Shown here: one piece after another, positions 23,610 to 31,932 of the stretch
Numbering within the stretch: the first letter of the stretch is position 1
How the letters are laid out: each line of letters begins with the position of its first letter
Position numbers and translations under genes: made by a program
Notes under the pieces: model-generated
Databases searched by the model: none
The model's input: the letters and a program-made list of their open reading frames with translations, nothing else
What the model was told of the DNA's origin: nothing
NCBI GenBank assembly: GCA_030680085.1
Contig: JAUXWU010000061.1
Coordinates: 1-32,821, forward strand
Length of the DNA: 32,821 nucleotides
Direction of reading: 5' to 3'
Source of the DNA: Rhodocyclaceae bacterium
GTDB taxonomy: Bacteria; Pseudomonadota; Gammaproteobacteria; Burkholderiales; Rhodocyclaceae

Positions 23610-24989
23610 ATGGTCAAACCCAAATCGATTTATTCCTGCACCGAATGCGGCGCCAGCGCGCCCAAGTGGCAGGGGCAATGCCCCGGTTGCGCGCAGTGGA
23701 ACACTCTGGTGGAGGCCGTCGCAGACATAGCGACGCCGGCCAGCAAGCGCTTCGGCGCCAATTTCGCACCGCTGGCGGCCAGCAGCAAACCGCAGGACCT
23801 GGCGGCCATTCGCCCGCGCGATGAGCCAAGGCTGGCGACCGGCGTCGAGGAGTTCGACCGCGTGCTGGGTGGCGGACTGGTCGCTGGTGGTGTGGTGCTG
23901 ATCGGTGGCGATCCGGGCATTGGCAAATCGACGCTGCTGTTGCAGGCGTTGGCGCGACTTGCCGAAGCCGGCCAGCCGGTGCTGTATGTCTCCGGAGAAG
24001 AATCCGGCGAACAGATTGCCCTGCGCGCCAATCGGCTGCAACTGCCCGCCGCCGGGATGCGCCTTTTGGCCGAGATCAATCTCGAAAAAATCATCGCCGC
24101 GCTGCAAGACGAGAAACCGCTGGTCGCGGTGATCGACTCGATCCAGACGCTCTGGTCGGATGCCCTGCAATCGGCCCCCGGCTCGGTCGCGCAGGTGCGC
24201 GAATGTGCGGCGCAATTGACGCGCTTCGCCAAGCAGACGGGGGTCTGCATCATCCTCGTCGGCCATGTGACGAAGGAAGGCGCGCTGGCCGGCCCGCGCG
24301 TGCTCGAACACATCGTCGATACCGTGCTCTATTTCGAGGGCGACACGCACTCGAGCTTCCGTCTCGTGCGCGCCGTCAAGAACCGCTTTGGCGCGGTCAA
24401 TGAGTTGGGCGTGTTTGCCATGACCGACAAGGGTTTGAAGGGCGTCTCGAACCCTTCCGCCCTGTTTCTCTCGCAACATGCGCAGGATGTCGCCGGCAGT
24501 TGCGTGCTGGTCACGCAGGAAGGCACGCGGCCTCTGCTGGTCGAGATTCAGGCGCTGGTCGACAGCGCGATGGGCGGCAACCCGCGCCGGCTGACGGTCG
24601 GCCTCGACCCGCAACGGCTGGCAATGTTGCTCGCCGTGTTGCACCGGCATGCCGGCGTGATGTGCGGCGATCAGGATGTCTTCGTCAATGCCGTTGGCGG
24701 CGTGCGCATCCAGGAACCGGCGGCCGATCTGGCCGTGCTGCTGGCGATCGTCTCGTCCTTGCGCAACCAGCCCTTGCCCGGCAAATGGGTGGCCTTCGGC
24801 GAAATCGGCCTGGCCGGCGAAATCCGCCCCGCTCCGCGCGGCCAGGAACGTCTGAAGGAAGCCGCCAAGCTCGGCTTCACCCATGCCCTGATCCCCAAGG
24901 CCAATGCGCCCAGGCAGCCGATCAAGGGCATGACGGTGATCGCGCTGGAACGTGTCGAGCAGGCTATCGAGCAGATGCGGAACGGGTAA
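23610..24989 (+). CDS. radA: DNA repair protein RadA
   Basis: 459 residues. RadA (Sms) is a RecA-like helicase that extends strand exchange in recombinational repair and in natural transformation. In order: a zinc finger C10-C13-C24-C27 (CTECGASAPKWQGQCPGC), the Walker A motif GDPGIGKST (101-109 region, Lys106), the RadA-specific KNRFG motif (257-261) and a C-terminal Lon-protease-like domain (AVGGVRIQEPAADLAV) without need for protease activity. It lies two bases behind alr. Its stop is four bases from the stop of the convergent cyclase gene. Confidence 0.95.
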   Translation: MVKPKSIYSCTECGASAPKWQGQCPGCAQWNTLVEAVADIATPASKRFGANFAPLAASSKPQDLAAIRPRDEPRLATGVEEFDRVLGGGLVAGGVVLIGGDPGIGKSTLLLQALARLAEAGQPVLYVSGEESGEQIALRANRLQLPAAGMRLLAEINLEKIIAALQDEKPLVAVIDSIQTLWSDALQSAPGSVAQVRECAAQLTRFAKQTGVCIILVGHVTKEGALAGPRVLEHIVDTVLYFEGDTHSSFRLVRAVKNRFGAVNELGVFAMTDKGLKGVSNPSALFLSQHAQDVAGSCVLVTQEGTRPLLVEIQALVDSAMGGNPRRLTVGLDPQRLAMLLAVLHRHAGVMCGDQDVFVNAVGGVRIQEPAADLAVLLAIVSSLRNQPLPGKWVAFGEIGLAGEIRPAPRGQERLKEAAKLGFTHALIPKANAPRQPIKGMTVIALERVEQAIEQMRNG

Positions 24990-24992
24990 CAT

Positions 24993-26921
24993 TCAGTTCG
25001 TATCGTGTAGCAGTTCATAGGCTTCGACTGGCTGCCCTCGGCCCTTGACTTGCAAGGAGTAGCGCGCCCCGGTGCGAATGTTCGGGCCGCAGGCCTTGAC
25101 AGTGGCCTGGCTGGCGAGAATTGCGCAACCCGTTTCCTTGGTCATGCCTTCCAGACGCGAGGCGACGTTGACAACATCGCCAATCGCTGTGTATTCCATT
25201 CGGGTGCTTGAGCCGATGTTGCCCACCACGGCTTCGCCGCTGTGCAGACCAATGCCGATATCGAATCTGGGTAGATTGCGTTCGGGGAAGCGATCATCCA
25301 TCCAGCCGCGAAAATCCGTGGCTACCTGTCGCAATGCCAGCGCCGCGCGGACGGCCCGTGCCGCATGGTCTGCTTGCGGCAGAGGGGCGCCGAATTCCGC
25401 CATGATGGCGTCGCCGATGAATTTGTCGATGGTGGCATCCTCGGCGAGTAGCGCGGCGCAGGCCCGCTCGAAGTAGCTGTTGAGCAGTTCGACAACCTCG
25501 TGCGCGGCGAGTTTTTCGCTGATGGTGGTAAAACCGCGAATGTCGGAAAACAGCACGGTGATCGCCGCCGCCTTGCCACCGAGTTCCGGCGGTTCCGTTG
25601 CGTTGATCAGTGCTGTCACCACACGGGGCGAAACGTAGCGACTGAACATGGCGCCGATACGCGCCTTTTCGCGTTCCTCGTGCGTCAGGCGCAGTAGCGT
25701 CAGGCCGCCGAGCACCACGGCCATGCCGATATGCAGGTGAGCGACGGGGAAAAGCAGGTTTTGCTTGAATAACAGATAAGTCGACGCTGCACTGAACAGC
25801 ACGGCGCCCATGACGAGCAAAACCGACCCCAAGGGTGTCAGCCGTATGCCGATAAAAGCCAGCATGCCGAACAGCGCGAGAAAAGTGGTCAGCCGCGGTA
25901 GTCCGGACACTGGCTCGAGCCAGTGGCCGCCGAGTAGTGTTTCGACGATGTTGGCTTGAATTTCCGCTCCTGTCATCAGGCGATTCTTACCGCCCAAGCT
26001 GGTTGAGTACGGCGTGGGATGCGCGTCGCCCGTGCCGGCATAACCAGCGCCGAGAATGACAACCTTCCCCGCCAGTGCCTGTATCTCCAGCCGCTTTGTT
26101 GCATCGGGTTGCAACAGTGTTTCAAAGGAAATCGCACTAAAAGTACCCGGCGGCCCGGCATATGAGATGCGTAGTTCGGTGGCCGGCGGCCAGGCGCGGC
26201 CGCTAAAGGTGAATTTGCCATCGCTAGTTGCAGCGCGTGTGTCTTGACCGCTGGCGCGGATCGCCGCCAATGGCCCGAATGCCAGCAGTGGCAGACCCTC
26301 GCGGCGAGCGTAATCGCTGCTCGCTTCCAATAGTCCGAAGCGGCGCACCGTGCCGTCCGAATCCGCGCGAAGATTCGCCAGACCGATGCCGCGCACCATA
26401 TCCATGTCAGGAAGGGCCAGCAGATAGTCCGGGTTGGGTAAAACGAAATCATCCGCCGTCTCGCCAGCGCCGACTTTGAATGCTGCAAGCTCGACATATC
26501 CAGCATTGATTGCTGCCCGGAACGGCTGGTCGAGGTTGCGAGAGGCTTCATTGGCCTGCAGACCCATCTTGGCGATCCACCGTTCCGGAGAACTGCTAAA
26601 GATAAAGTCGATTGCAACCAGCTTGACGCCGACCTCGCGCAATGTCGCCAGCGCCTGCGCCAGATGAGGCGTCCAGAATGCCAGCGGCTCGTCGGGGCGC
26701 GCATTGAGGCTCGGATCGTCGATCATCACCAGCGCCGCATGAATCGGCACATGGCGCTGACCGGCCAGTCGATGCCAGATATCCGCATAGAGATGTTCGA
26801 GTCGTTCGGCCGCGCCGCTGCGGTAGAGTCCTTCCGTTACGCCGGTGGCCAGCAGAACGGCTGCCAGCGCCACTATCCGGCTTTGGCGCAACAGTGATTG
26901 CAGCGGCCTGTGAATGCGCAT
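24993..26921 (-). CDS. CHASE2-domain class III adenylate cyclase
   Basis: About 642 residues. An N-terminal membrane helix is followed by a CHASE2 extracytoplasmic sensor (roughly 40-330, with LYADIWHRLAG and AALVMIDDPSLNAR), three membrane helices (about 345-415) and a cyclase catalytic domain. The catalytic domain has metal-binding FSDIRGFT, DKFIGDAIMAEFGAP with the adenine-selecting Lys, and YTAIGDVVNVASRLEG with the paired Asp plus the transition-state Asn and Arg, so ATP is the likely substrate and the product cAMP. The ATG at 26921 is used; a GTG at 26936 overlapping the fecR-like stop would add five residues. One repeat copy encodes KVGAGETA inside CHASE2. It is cotranscribed with the FecR-domain gene. 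Confidence 0.9.
   Translation of the reverse strand: MRIHRPLQSLLRQSRIVALAAVLLATGVTEGLYRSGAAERLEHLYADIWHRLAGQRHVPIHAALVMIDDPSLNARPDEPLAFWTPHLAQALATLREVGVKLVAIDFIFSSSPERWIAKMGLQANEASRNLDQPFRAAINAGYVELAAFKVGAGETADDFVLPNPDYLLALPDMDMVRGIGLANLRADSDGTVRRFGLLEASSDYARREGLPLLAFGPLAAIRASGQDTRAATSDGKFTFSGRAWPPATELRISYAGPPGTFSAISFETLLQPDATKRLEIQALAGKVVILGAGYAGTGDAHPTPYSTSLGGKNRLMTGAEIQANIVETLLGGHWLEPVSGLPRLTTFLALFGMLAFIGIRLTPLGSVLLVMGAVLFSAASTYLLFKQNLLFPVAHLHIGMAVVLGGLTLLRLTHEEREKARIGAMFSRYVSPRVVTALINATEPPELGGKAAAITVLFSDIRGFTTISEKLAAHEVVELLNSYFERACAALLAEDATIDKFIGDAIMAEFGAPLPQADHAARAVRAALALRQVATDFRGWMDDRFPERNLPRFDIGIGLHSGEAVVGNIGSSTRMEYTAIGDVVNVASRLEGMTKETGCAILASQATVKACGPNIRTGARYSLQVKGRGQPVEAYELLHDTN
26455..26477 (+). 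repeat. 24-bp dispersed repeat, copy 10 (in the cyclase gene)
   Basis: GCCGTCTC then CCAGCGCCGACTTT, with the last T of the consensus changed. On the cyclase strand it reads KVGAGETA after the Phe of AAF. Confidence 0.8.
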
Positions 26922-26928
26922 TGATCCG

Positions 26929-27579
26929 TCATTCACGCCGGTTTCTCAGGGCTCTTTGGTAAAGGGAAACCAGTACGTCGGCTGTCATGTTGCCGGAATG
27001 TGACCGTTTCACGTCCGTCAATGCCTTTTCGAGCCGGGCATGTTCGCGTATTTCCAGCAACCCCGCAAAAAGGAAAATTTCCGGATTAAGGTCATCGTGC
27101 GCAGACTCCGCCCGCAGTCGCTTGTAGGTGTTTTCCAGTTTTGCAACATCCGTTGTTTCGATGCTCCGCAAGCGCACGGCCCCCGTACGCCCCTGGCTAT
27201 CGAGAGCAGGGGTTCGGGCGATTTGCTTGACCAGAATGTCTGGTAATACCTTGACCTGCGGCTCGGCAAGCCCCTGGCCGTTACCCGCATGAGTCGCGAT
27301 CTCGATTCTGCCAGTTCCGCTCCAGCGTTCCTGACGGTTGCTTTGAAAGAACACCATCTGAATGCTGGCATTACCTTCGAGCACCAGCAAGTCACCCTGT
27401 TTGAGCTTTACGAAGGCTTGCACCGGTGATTGCCCCGTCGGGGTGATGCGGTTGATTCTGCCATCAACTGCCGTGACCAACGCGACATCGATTTCCGGGG
27501 TGGTCGCGAGCAAGCGGCCGGGTAGGAGAAATAAACCGAGAATCAATAAGGAAGTGGCTACTAGAACGGTATTTTTCAT
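26929..27579 (-). CDS. exported FecR-domain protein
   Basis: 216 residues with a signal peptide (about 1-25, LLILGLFLLPGRLLA). The next part, VTAVDGRINRITPTGQSPVQ then VKLKQGDLLVLEGNASIQMVF, is the FecR-like beta-domain that in many proteins follows the pattern of an added G-x-V with a threshold LKxGDxL. The remaining half is helical and polar (LENTYKRLRAESAH). Such stand-alone FecR proteins are often found beside CHASE2 cyclases and may act as periplasmic partners of the CHASE2 sensor. The cyclase start lies next to or within its stop codon. It is divergent from the CsgG-like gene across about 105 bases. Confidence 0.8.
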   Translation of the reverse strand: MKNTVLVATSLLILGLFLLPGRLLATTPEIDVALVTAVDGRINRITPTGQSPVQAFVKLKQGDLLVLEGNASIQMVFFQSNRQERWSGTGRIEIATHAGNGQGLAEPQVKVLPDILVKQIARTPALDSQGRTGAVRLRSIETTDVAKLENTYKRLRAESAHDDLNPEIFLFAGLLEIREHARLEKALTDVKRSHSGNMTADVLVSLYQRALRNRRE

Positions 27580-27684
27580 AAGTGGTACTCCATGAAAATC
27601 AGGGTTAAGGCAGAGACTTTTTTCGAGTAGGGTGTTTCAACTGCGTGAGAATTGTGGGATTATGAGCGTTCTTGAAGGGGATTG

Positions 27685-29361
27685 ATGATGAACATGTTTC
27701 TTTGCAAGCTGCCTGCCCTGGCTTTAGTGCCTTCTTTTCTGTTCATGATGAATTCGTCGGCTCAGGCCTCGGAAGAGGGTGGTCTCGTTCCTTATACCCG
27801 TCCGGCGGCGGCCGCGTCGGCTGCGGGTCCGGCGGCGGCCACGGCGGCTTCCGGTCCGGCGGCGGCGGCCATATCGGCCGCCGGCCCCAGAACCCCCGCA
27901 ACCAAGACCATTACCAACTTCAGTCAGGCGTTGCGCTGCATGGATGAGTTGTTTCTGGCGCACGGCAAGAAAGACATCGTCATCACCTCGGCGGGTATCC
28001 CGGACGAAACCGGCAAGGTGCGCACGGGTACCAAAGAGATGGTCATCACGGCCATAGCGAAAATGACGTTACGCAGCAACGCCTTTGAATTCATCGACTT
28101 TCATGGTGGCCAGGGGGGCGGTATCGTCAGCGACGATTTAGCGCGTCTCTTCGAAGCCCGCGGCGATTCAGCGCGCAAACTCCCGGACTACTATATCCGC
28201 GGCTCCATCACGCAAATGGACGACAACGCGGTCAGAAAAAGCAAGGGGGCCGGCATCTCCCTGCCATTCCTTGATTTTGGTTACTCGAAAGACGAGGCCT
28301 TCGATCTGATCAGCATGGACATGAGCGTCGGCGAAGCCGCAACACGGAAGATTTTGCCGGTCACCAGCACCTCCAACACCATGGTAATGATCAAGGGTGG
28401 GAGATCGATGGATGGCGGCGGCAAGCTGGGCAAGATCGGTCTGAGTTTCAATCTGGACCTCAGTCGCGCGGAAGGTCTGGGCGCCACGACACGCACATTG
28501 CTTGAGCTCAGCGTGATCGAGACGCTCGGCAAGTTCACGCAGGTGCCTTATTGGCGCTGCCTGGATACCGACATCACTAATCCGCTCATCCGCGAACAGG
28601 CGATAGAAAGTTACGACATGCTGAAGGACAAGGAACGCGTCACTTTCGTCCAGCGCAAGCTGGGCGGCAGCATGAACCGTTACAAGGGGCCGGTGGATGG
28701 TGTCATCAACGCCGAGCTCAAGCAGGCTGTCGGCGAGTATCAGGCCGCAGCGGGTCTGGTGGCGAACGGTCAAATCAATTTCGACCTGTATGCCAGTCTG
28801 CTCGATGACATTCAGAACAGTCTTGCCGCGCTGCCAGCCGTGCAAAAGCCGCCTCTGCCGAATACGCTGGCTATCGTCGCCGCGCCACCCCCGGCTTTTG
28901 CGCCACCTCCGGCTCAGGCGCCTGCCCAAGCCGGTGCGACTGGCAATTTCCGCGTCAATCTCGATACTGAGCGAGGAGCGCGCCCCAGCTATCGCGTCGG
29001 CGAATTCCTCAACCTGAACCTTTCTCTCACCGCTGATGGTACAGCCTATTGCTATTACGAAGATGGCGCACGCAATACCGCGCGTATTTTCCCCAACCAG
29101 TTTCAGACCAATTCATACCTCCGGGCAAACAACAATGTGCGTCTGCCCGCTGGCGGTTTCAAAATTCGTTTTGACCAGCCAGGGCGCGAACGCGTTGCAT
29201 GCATCGGCTCCGACCGTGAATTGATCGTTCCCAGGGCGTTGCAAGGCGTCAAGGATCTGACGCCATTGCCGGTCAGATCGCTGGACGAAGTGATCAATCA
29301 GTATCGCCAAGCCAACCCCGCCGCCGTGGTAAGCCAGATTGACGCAACGGTTGTCCGGTAA
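27685..29361 (+). CDS. CsgG-like outer-membrane secretion protein with peptidoglycan-binding and DUF4384-like domains
   Basis: 558 residues. Signal peptide to about AQA-S (28), then an Ala/Gly/Pro low-complexity linker, then a region like CsgG/HfaB curli-type export channels (about 75-300: DIVITSAGIPD, DYYIRGSITQMDD, LGKIGLSFNLDLSRAEG and TRTLLELSVIETLGKFT). A peptidoglycan-binding-like repeat follows (318-372: VTFVQRKLGG, GPVDGVINAELKQAVGEYQ) and then a DUF4384-like domain (about 420-520: YRVGEFLNLNLSLTADGTAY, RIFPNQFQTN, ERVACIGSDREL). No lipobox is visible: the early Cys (LCKLPAL) lies before the hydrophobic core. Starts at 27685 and 27688 both fit GAAGGGG at 27674-27680. It heads the exported-protein run; a pore role is inferred. 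Confidence 0.8.
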   Translation: MMNMFLCKLPALALVPSFLFMMNSSAQASEEGGLVPYTRPAAAASAAGPAAATAASGPAAAAISAAGPRTPATKTITNFSQALRCMDELFLAHGKKDIVITSAGIPDETGKVRTGTKEMVITAIAKMTLRSNAFEFIDFHGGQGGGIVSDDLARLFEARGDSARKLPDYYIRGSITQMDDNAVRKSKGAGISLPFLDFGYSKDEAFDLISMDMSVGEAATRKILPVTSTSNTMVMIKGGRSMDGGGKLGKIGLSFNLDLSRAEGLGATTRTLLELSVIETLGKFTQVPYWRCLDTDITNPLIREQAIESYDMLKDKERVTFVQRKLGGSMNRYKGPVDGVINAELKQAVGEYQAAAGLVANGQINFDLYASLLDDIQNSLAALPAVQKPPLPNTLAIVAAPPPAFAPPPAQAPAQAGATGNFRVNLDTERGARPSYRVGEFLNLNLSLTADGTAYCYYEDGARNTARIFPNQFQTNSYLRANNNVRLPAGGFKIRFDQPGRERVACIGSDRELIVPRALQGVKDLTPLPVRSLDEVINQYRQANPAAVVSQIDATVVR

Positions 29362-29368
29362 GCGAACA

Positions 29369-29914
29369 ATGTACTCGCCTACTGTCTCGACCTGCATAAA
29401 ACTGCTCTGCGGAGTTTGGGTGTGCATTGTCACGACGCTGGCTGCGGCGGAAATAGTGATCCCGCCACAAAAAAGCGTTGAGGCCGAAAGGGCAAAAGCC
29501 GCGCCATTGATAGTGCCCACCATCATTCTCCTGCCTGCCGAAGAGGACGAGGGTGTGCTTGCTCCGCGTTATCGACCGGATGGACGAGCAGCGGACCAGC
29601 GCCACAAGGCGCGCCAATACCGGGAAGGTGTTCCGCCATTCGGCACGCCGCTCATTGGCGACGGAGCCATCATTCTTTTGCCTGAAGAAACTACAGCCGA
29701 CCGGGCGCGGGAAAATCGCGCACGCGCACGCGCCTATGTTACCGATGGCAATAAACTTCCCATCGAGAGAATGGGTTCAGACGGTATTCCCGTGATCCGG
29801 TGCGCACTCCCGGCCAGTAGTGTTGCCGGTCGGATCGGGGACGACACGCGGGCGGGCAGCTTGTTTTACATCGTACAGGGGAATCAGAGAATCAAAGTCA
29901 GGTGTGCGCCGTGA
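29369..29914 (+). CDS. exported protein of unknown function
   Basis: 181 residues. A signal peptide (MYSPTVSTCIKLLCGVWVCI, then VTTLAAA) is followed by a polar, Arg- and Pro-rich protein. A small internal repeat is visible: PTIILLPAEEDEG and GAIILLPEETTADR. The C-terminal part has two cysteines (VIRCALP and VRCAP), which could form a disulfide, and ends at that motif. I do not recognise a family. The start ATG at 29369 lies seven bases behind the CsgG-like gene; the frame is open back to 29339 but that part overlaps the CsgG-like gene. Probably in the same operon. Confidence 0.7.
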   Translation: MYSPTVSTCIKLLCGVWVCIVTTLAAAEIVIPPQKSVEAERAKAAPLIVPTIILLPAEEDEGVLAPRYRPDGRAADQRHKARQYREGVPPFGTPLIGDGAIILLPEETTADRARENRARARAYVTDGNKLPIERMGSDGIPVIRCALPASSVAGRIGDDTRAGSLFYIVQGNQRIKVRCAP

Positions 29915-30008
29915 CAGCCATTTGGCCGGAAAGTTTTTTTTAAGACCGCGTCAACTTGCTGAAGCCGATAGACGTTGTCCGTATCGTGAACATGAGAGTC
30001 TGTCAAAC

Positions 30009-30356
30009 ATGACAAATCCAGCCCTTGCCATCCCGATTTCGCTTCTGGTCTCCCTGTTGTTCGCGGGTCAAGCGTACGCTCAGGTATCCGTTGATGTTCC
30101 AGGCGTCAGCGTTAGAACAGGCAAGAGCGATGGGAATGTGGCGGTCAGCGTGGGTCAAGGGGCAACGGCGGTCAATACCTCGGGTGTTATCGGCGCTGGG
30201 GTCGAAATGGAAGGTGTGGCCGTGGTGAATGGTGATGTTTTCATTGATGGCGAAAAAATCCAGCGTGGAAAAACCAGGCACACGGCCAAAAAAACCGGCA
30301 TTACCTACCGGATACAGTGGGGCAAGGACGGCAATGTCAACGTTCAGCAAAATTGA
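30009..30356 (+). CDS. small exported Gly/Val/Asn-rich protein
   Basis: 115 residues with a clear signal peptide (PISLLVSLLFAGQAYA, cut before QVSV). The mature part alternates small polar and aliphatic residues: VSVDVPGVSVRTG, GNVAVSVGQGATAVNTSGVIG, GVEMEGVAVVNGDVFIDG. The GNVAVSVGQGATAVN stretch lines up with parts of the products at 31326-31631 and 32597 onward. Such alternation suggests beta-strand stacking, as in fibre subunits, but there is no standard curlin repeat. The 94-base gap before it contains a poly-T stretch, so it may have its own promoter. I chose the ATG at 30009 because it gives the signal peptide directly. Confidence 0.7.
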   Translation: MTNPALAIPISLLVSLLFAGQAYAQVSVDVPGVSVRTGKSDGNVAVSVGQGATAVNTSGVIGAGVEMEGVAVVNGDVFIDGEKIQRGKTRHTAKKTGITYRIQWGKDGNVNVQQN

Positions 30357-30396
30357 TCAATCAGAGTCAGTTACACGGCAAAGGATAGGATTTCTC

Positions 30397-31311
30397 ATGC
30401 TCGCAACCCTTAAAAGCAATCTTTTCCCGGTTGTGCGCGCGGCTTTGCTGGTGGTGTTTTTTACGGCTGGGTTGGTTGTCAATGCTGCGGCGTTCCAGCC
30501 GGTTGCGGGGGATTTTTCCACCATCCTGAATAACCGGTCCGGGCAATTGACAGTCTGGCAATACAAGGAGAATCCGGAGATTTATGTTTTCGATTTTCCG
30601 GGCATGGGTTACCAAGGGCGAAGCTTTAACCGCATTACCCAACTCACCGAGCAGCAAAGCAAAGGCGAACACCATCAGCGTATCCTGACTGAAAAAGAAA
30701 TGAACGCCTATCTCATGGCAGCCAGACGCACGGAGGCCAATTTTGCTTACGGCCATGACGTCATGGTTCATGAGTTGACCAAATTCTTCAATCTTGCGGA
30801 TCGTGATAGCGTCGCCCTGTATCCAGAAGAAATCGCCATTCGTGACTTTTTGGTGGCGCAGGGCATGTTGCGTAATTGGCGAGGATTTTGGCAGTTCATT
30901 CAGCCCAATGTTGTGATTCTTGCGATTCCACAGACGCAGGAAAAAAATGCCACTGAGCCGATGATCACTTCAGATGCGCGTTATGCGATTTTGCTGCATG
31001 AGATGGCCCACGGCGAGTACTACACGAATCCTTACTATGCGCAGTATTGCCGACGTTTCTGGGGTGAGTCGATGACAGACAACCAGCGCAAGGCATTCGA
31101 GACCTTTCTCGGCAAGGCAGGTTACGACGCAGGAGACGGTGAACTTCTGGTGAATGAGATGCAGGCTTACCTGATGTTTACGCCTGATCCGGCTTCGTTT
31201 AGTGCGCGCAAGCTAGGTGTGTCCGAGCAGGAGCTTGCAACAATACGCGCGGCCTTTCGCAGTGGCAGGCCGCCCACCAGGTTGCCGCTCCATTTCAATG
31301 TTCCACAATGA
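30397..31311 (+). CDS. exported HExxH zinc metallopeptidase-like protein
   Basis: 304 residues. A signal peptide lies in the first 33 residues (LLVVFFTAGLVVNAAA). A zinc-binding HEMAH motif is at 201-205 (LLHEMAHGEYYTN), and Glu254 in VNEMQAYLMF is a good candidate third ligand, giving a gluzincin-type site. The rest has no family I can name. The ATG at 30397 with AGGA at 30386 fits the signal peptide; the frame is open much further upstream over the preceding gene. It could process the neighbouring exported proteins or open the peptidoglycan layer; both are inference from position. Confidence 0.75.
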   Translation: MLATLKSNLFPVVRAALLVVFFTAGLVVNAAAFQPVAGDFSTILNNRSGQLTVWQYKENPEIYVFDFPGMGYQGRSFNRITQLTEQQSKGEHHQRILTEKEMNAYLMAARRTEANFAYGHDVMVHELTKFFNLADRDSVALYPEEIAIRDFLVAQGMLRNWRGFWQFIQPNVVILAIPQTQEKNATEPMITSDARYAILLHEMAHGEYYTNPYYAQYCRRFWGESMTDNQRKAFETFLGKAGYDAGDGELLVNEMQAYLMFTPDPASFSARKLGVSEQELATIRAAFRSGRPPTRLPLHFNVPQ

Positions 31312-31325
31312 GAAAGGGAGACGTG

Positions 31326-31631
31326 ATGCACAACTCATTCAACGTGGTGATTGCAACGTGCATGGTTTTTGTTGCCGCCGAAAGCAGTGCCCAGGCCAGC
31401 CAGACCCGCATCAAGGGTAATACGGAAATCAATGTCAAAACAGAGAATACGACCGCCATAGCAACCGGAACGGGCAACGTGGCGAAAAACCGCATCGGCG
31501 TAGTTCAGGGTGACAAGCGGGGCGACACCAAAATCAACGTTAGCGCTGCCAACGTCACTACCGTGGTAACTGGTCGTAACAAGAAGGCATGCACCAATAT
31601 CGGAGGAATTGTCAGCGATGAATGCAAATAA
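31326..31631 (+). CDS. small exported repeat protein
   Basis: 101 residues; signal peptide (VVIATCMVFVAAESSAQA) then two imperfect repeats: RIKGNTEINVKTENTTAIAT and GDTKINVSAANVTTVVTG, separated by GTGNVAKNRIGVVQGDKR. It ends with two Cys (KKACTNIGGIVSDECK). GNT-xI-xxxxENxxAxAxGxGNxAxN is shared with the product starting at 32597. GAAAGGGAG at 31312-31320 supports the ATG at 31326 over the one at 31308. It overlaps the next gene by 14 bases. Candidate fibre or matrix subunit by composition and position only. Confidence 0.7.
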   Translation: MHNSFNVVIATCMVFVAAESSAQASQTRIKGNTEINVKTENTTAIATGTGNVAKNRIGVVQGDKRGDTKINVSAANVTTVVTGRNKKACTNIGGIVSDECK

Positions 31632-31920
31632 ATTTTACCGGTGCGTCGGCTTTGTGCTGTTGCTTGGTTTTGCATCCTCTGCCGTTTACGCGACACAGGG
31701 TTTGGATGCTCCTGCTCAAACCAAGGTAAATAATGCGCGGGCGAAGGCGTGGACCGATGGCTCAATCAAAAACCCGGAGCACCAAAAAACCGTTGTCAAT
31801 GTCGGTAACAAACGCGATGGCGGTTGTAGTGACGTCAACATTGGCACTGCAAAACCTGGAGAAAAAGCACCAAAAAACATCGTCGTCACCACGAAACAAG
31901 TTATCAACGTCTGTAAATAA
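31618..31920 (+). CDS. small exported protein with two cysteines
   Basis: 100 residues with a signal peptide (VGFVLLLGFASSAVYA, then TQG). The mature protein is polar (KTVVNVGNKRDGGCSDVNIG and TTKQVINVCK) with two Cys; the GCSDVNIG/NVCK end resembles ACTNIGG/DECK of the preceding gene, so the two may be distant relatives. GGAGGAA (31602-31608) precedes the ATG at 31618 by nine bases; a TTG at 31609 is less likely. No known family. Confidence 0.65.
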   Translation: MNANKFYRCVGFVLLLGFASSAVYATQGLDAPAQTKVNNARAKAWTDGSIKNPEHQKTVVNVGNKRDGGCSDVNIGTAKPGEKAPKNIVVTTKQVINVCK

Positions 31921-31932
31921 GGAACCTGTAAC

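Noticed and set aside
27805-27890. Short GC-rich tandem-like repeats (CCGGCGGCG words)
   Set aside because: They encode the Ala/Gly/Pro linker of the CsgG-like protein; ordinary low-complexity coding sequence, not a CRISPR or separate element.
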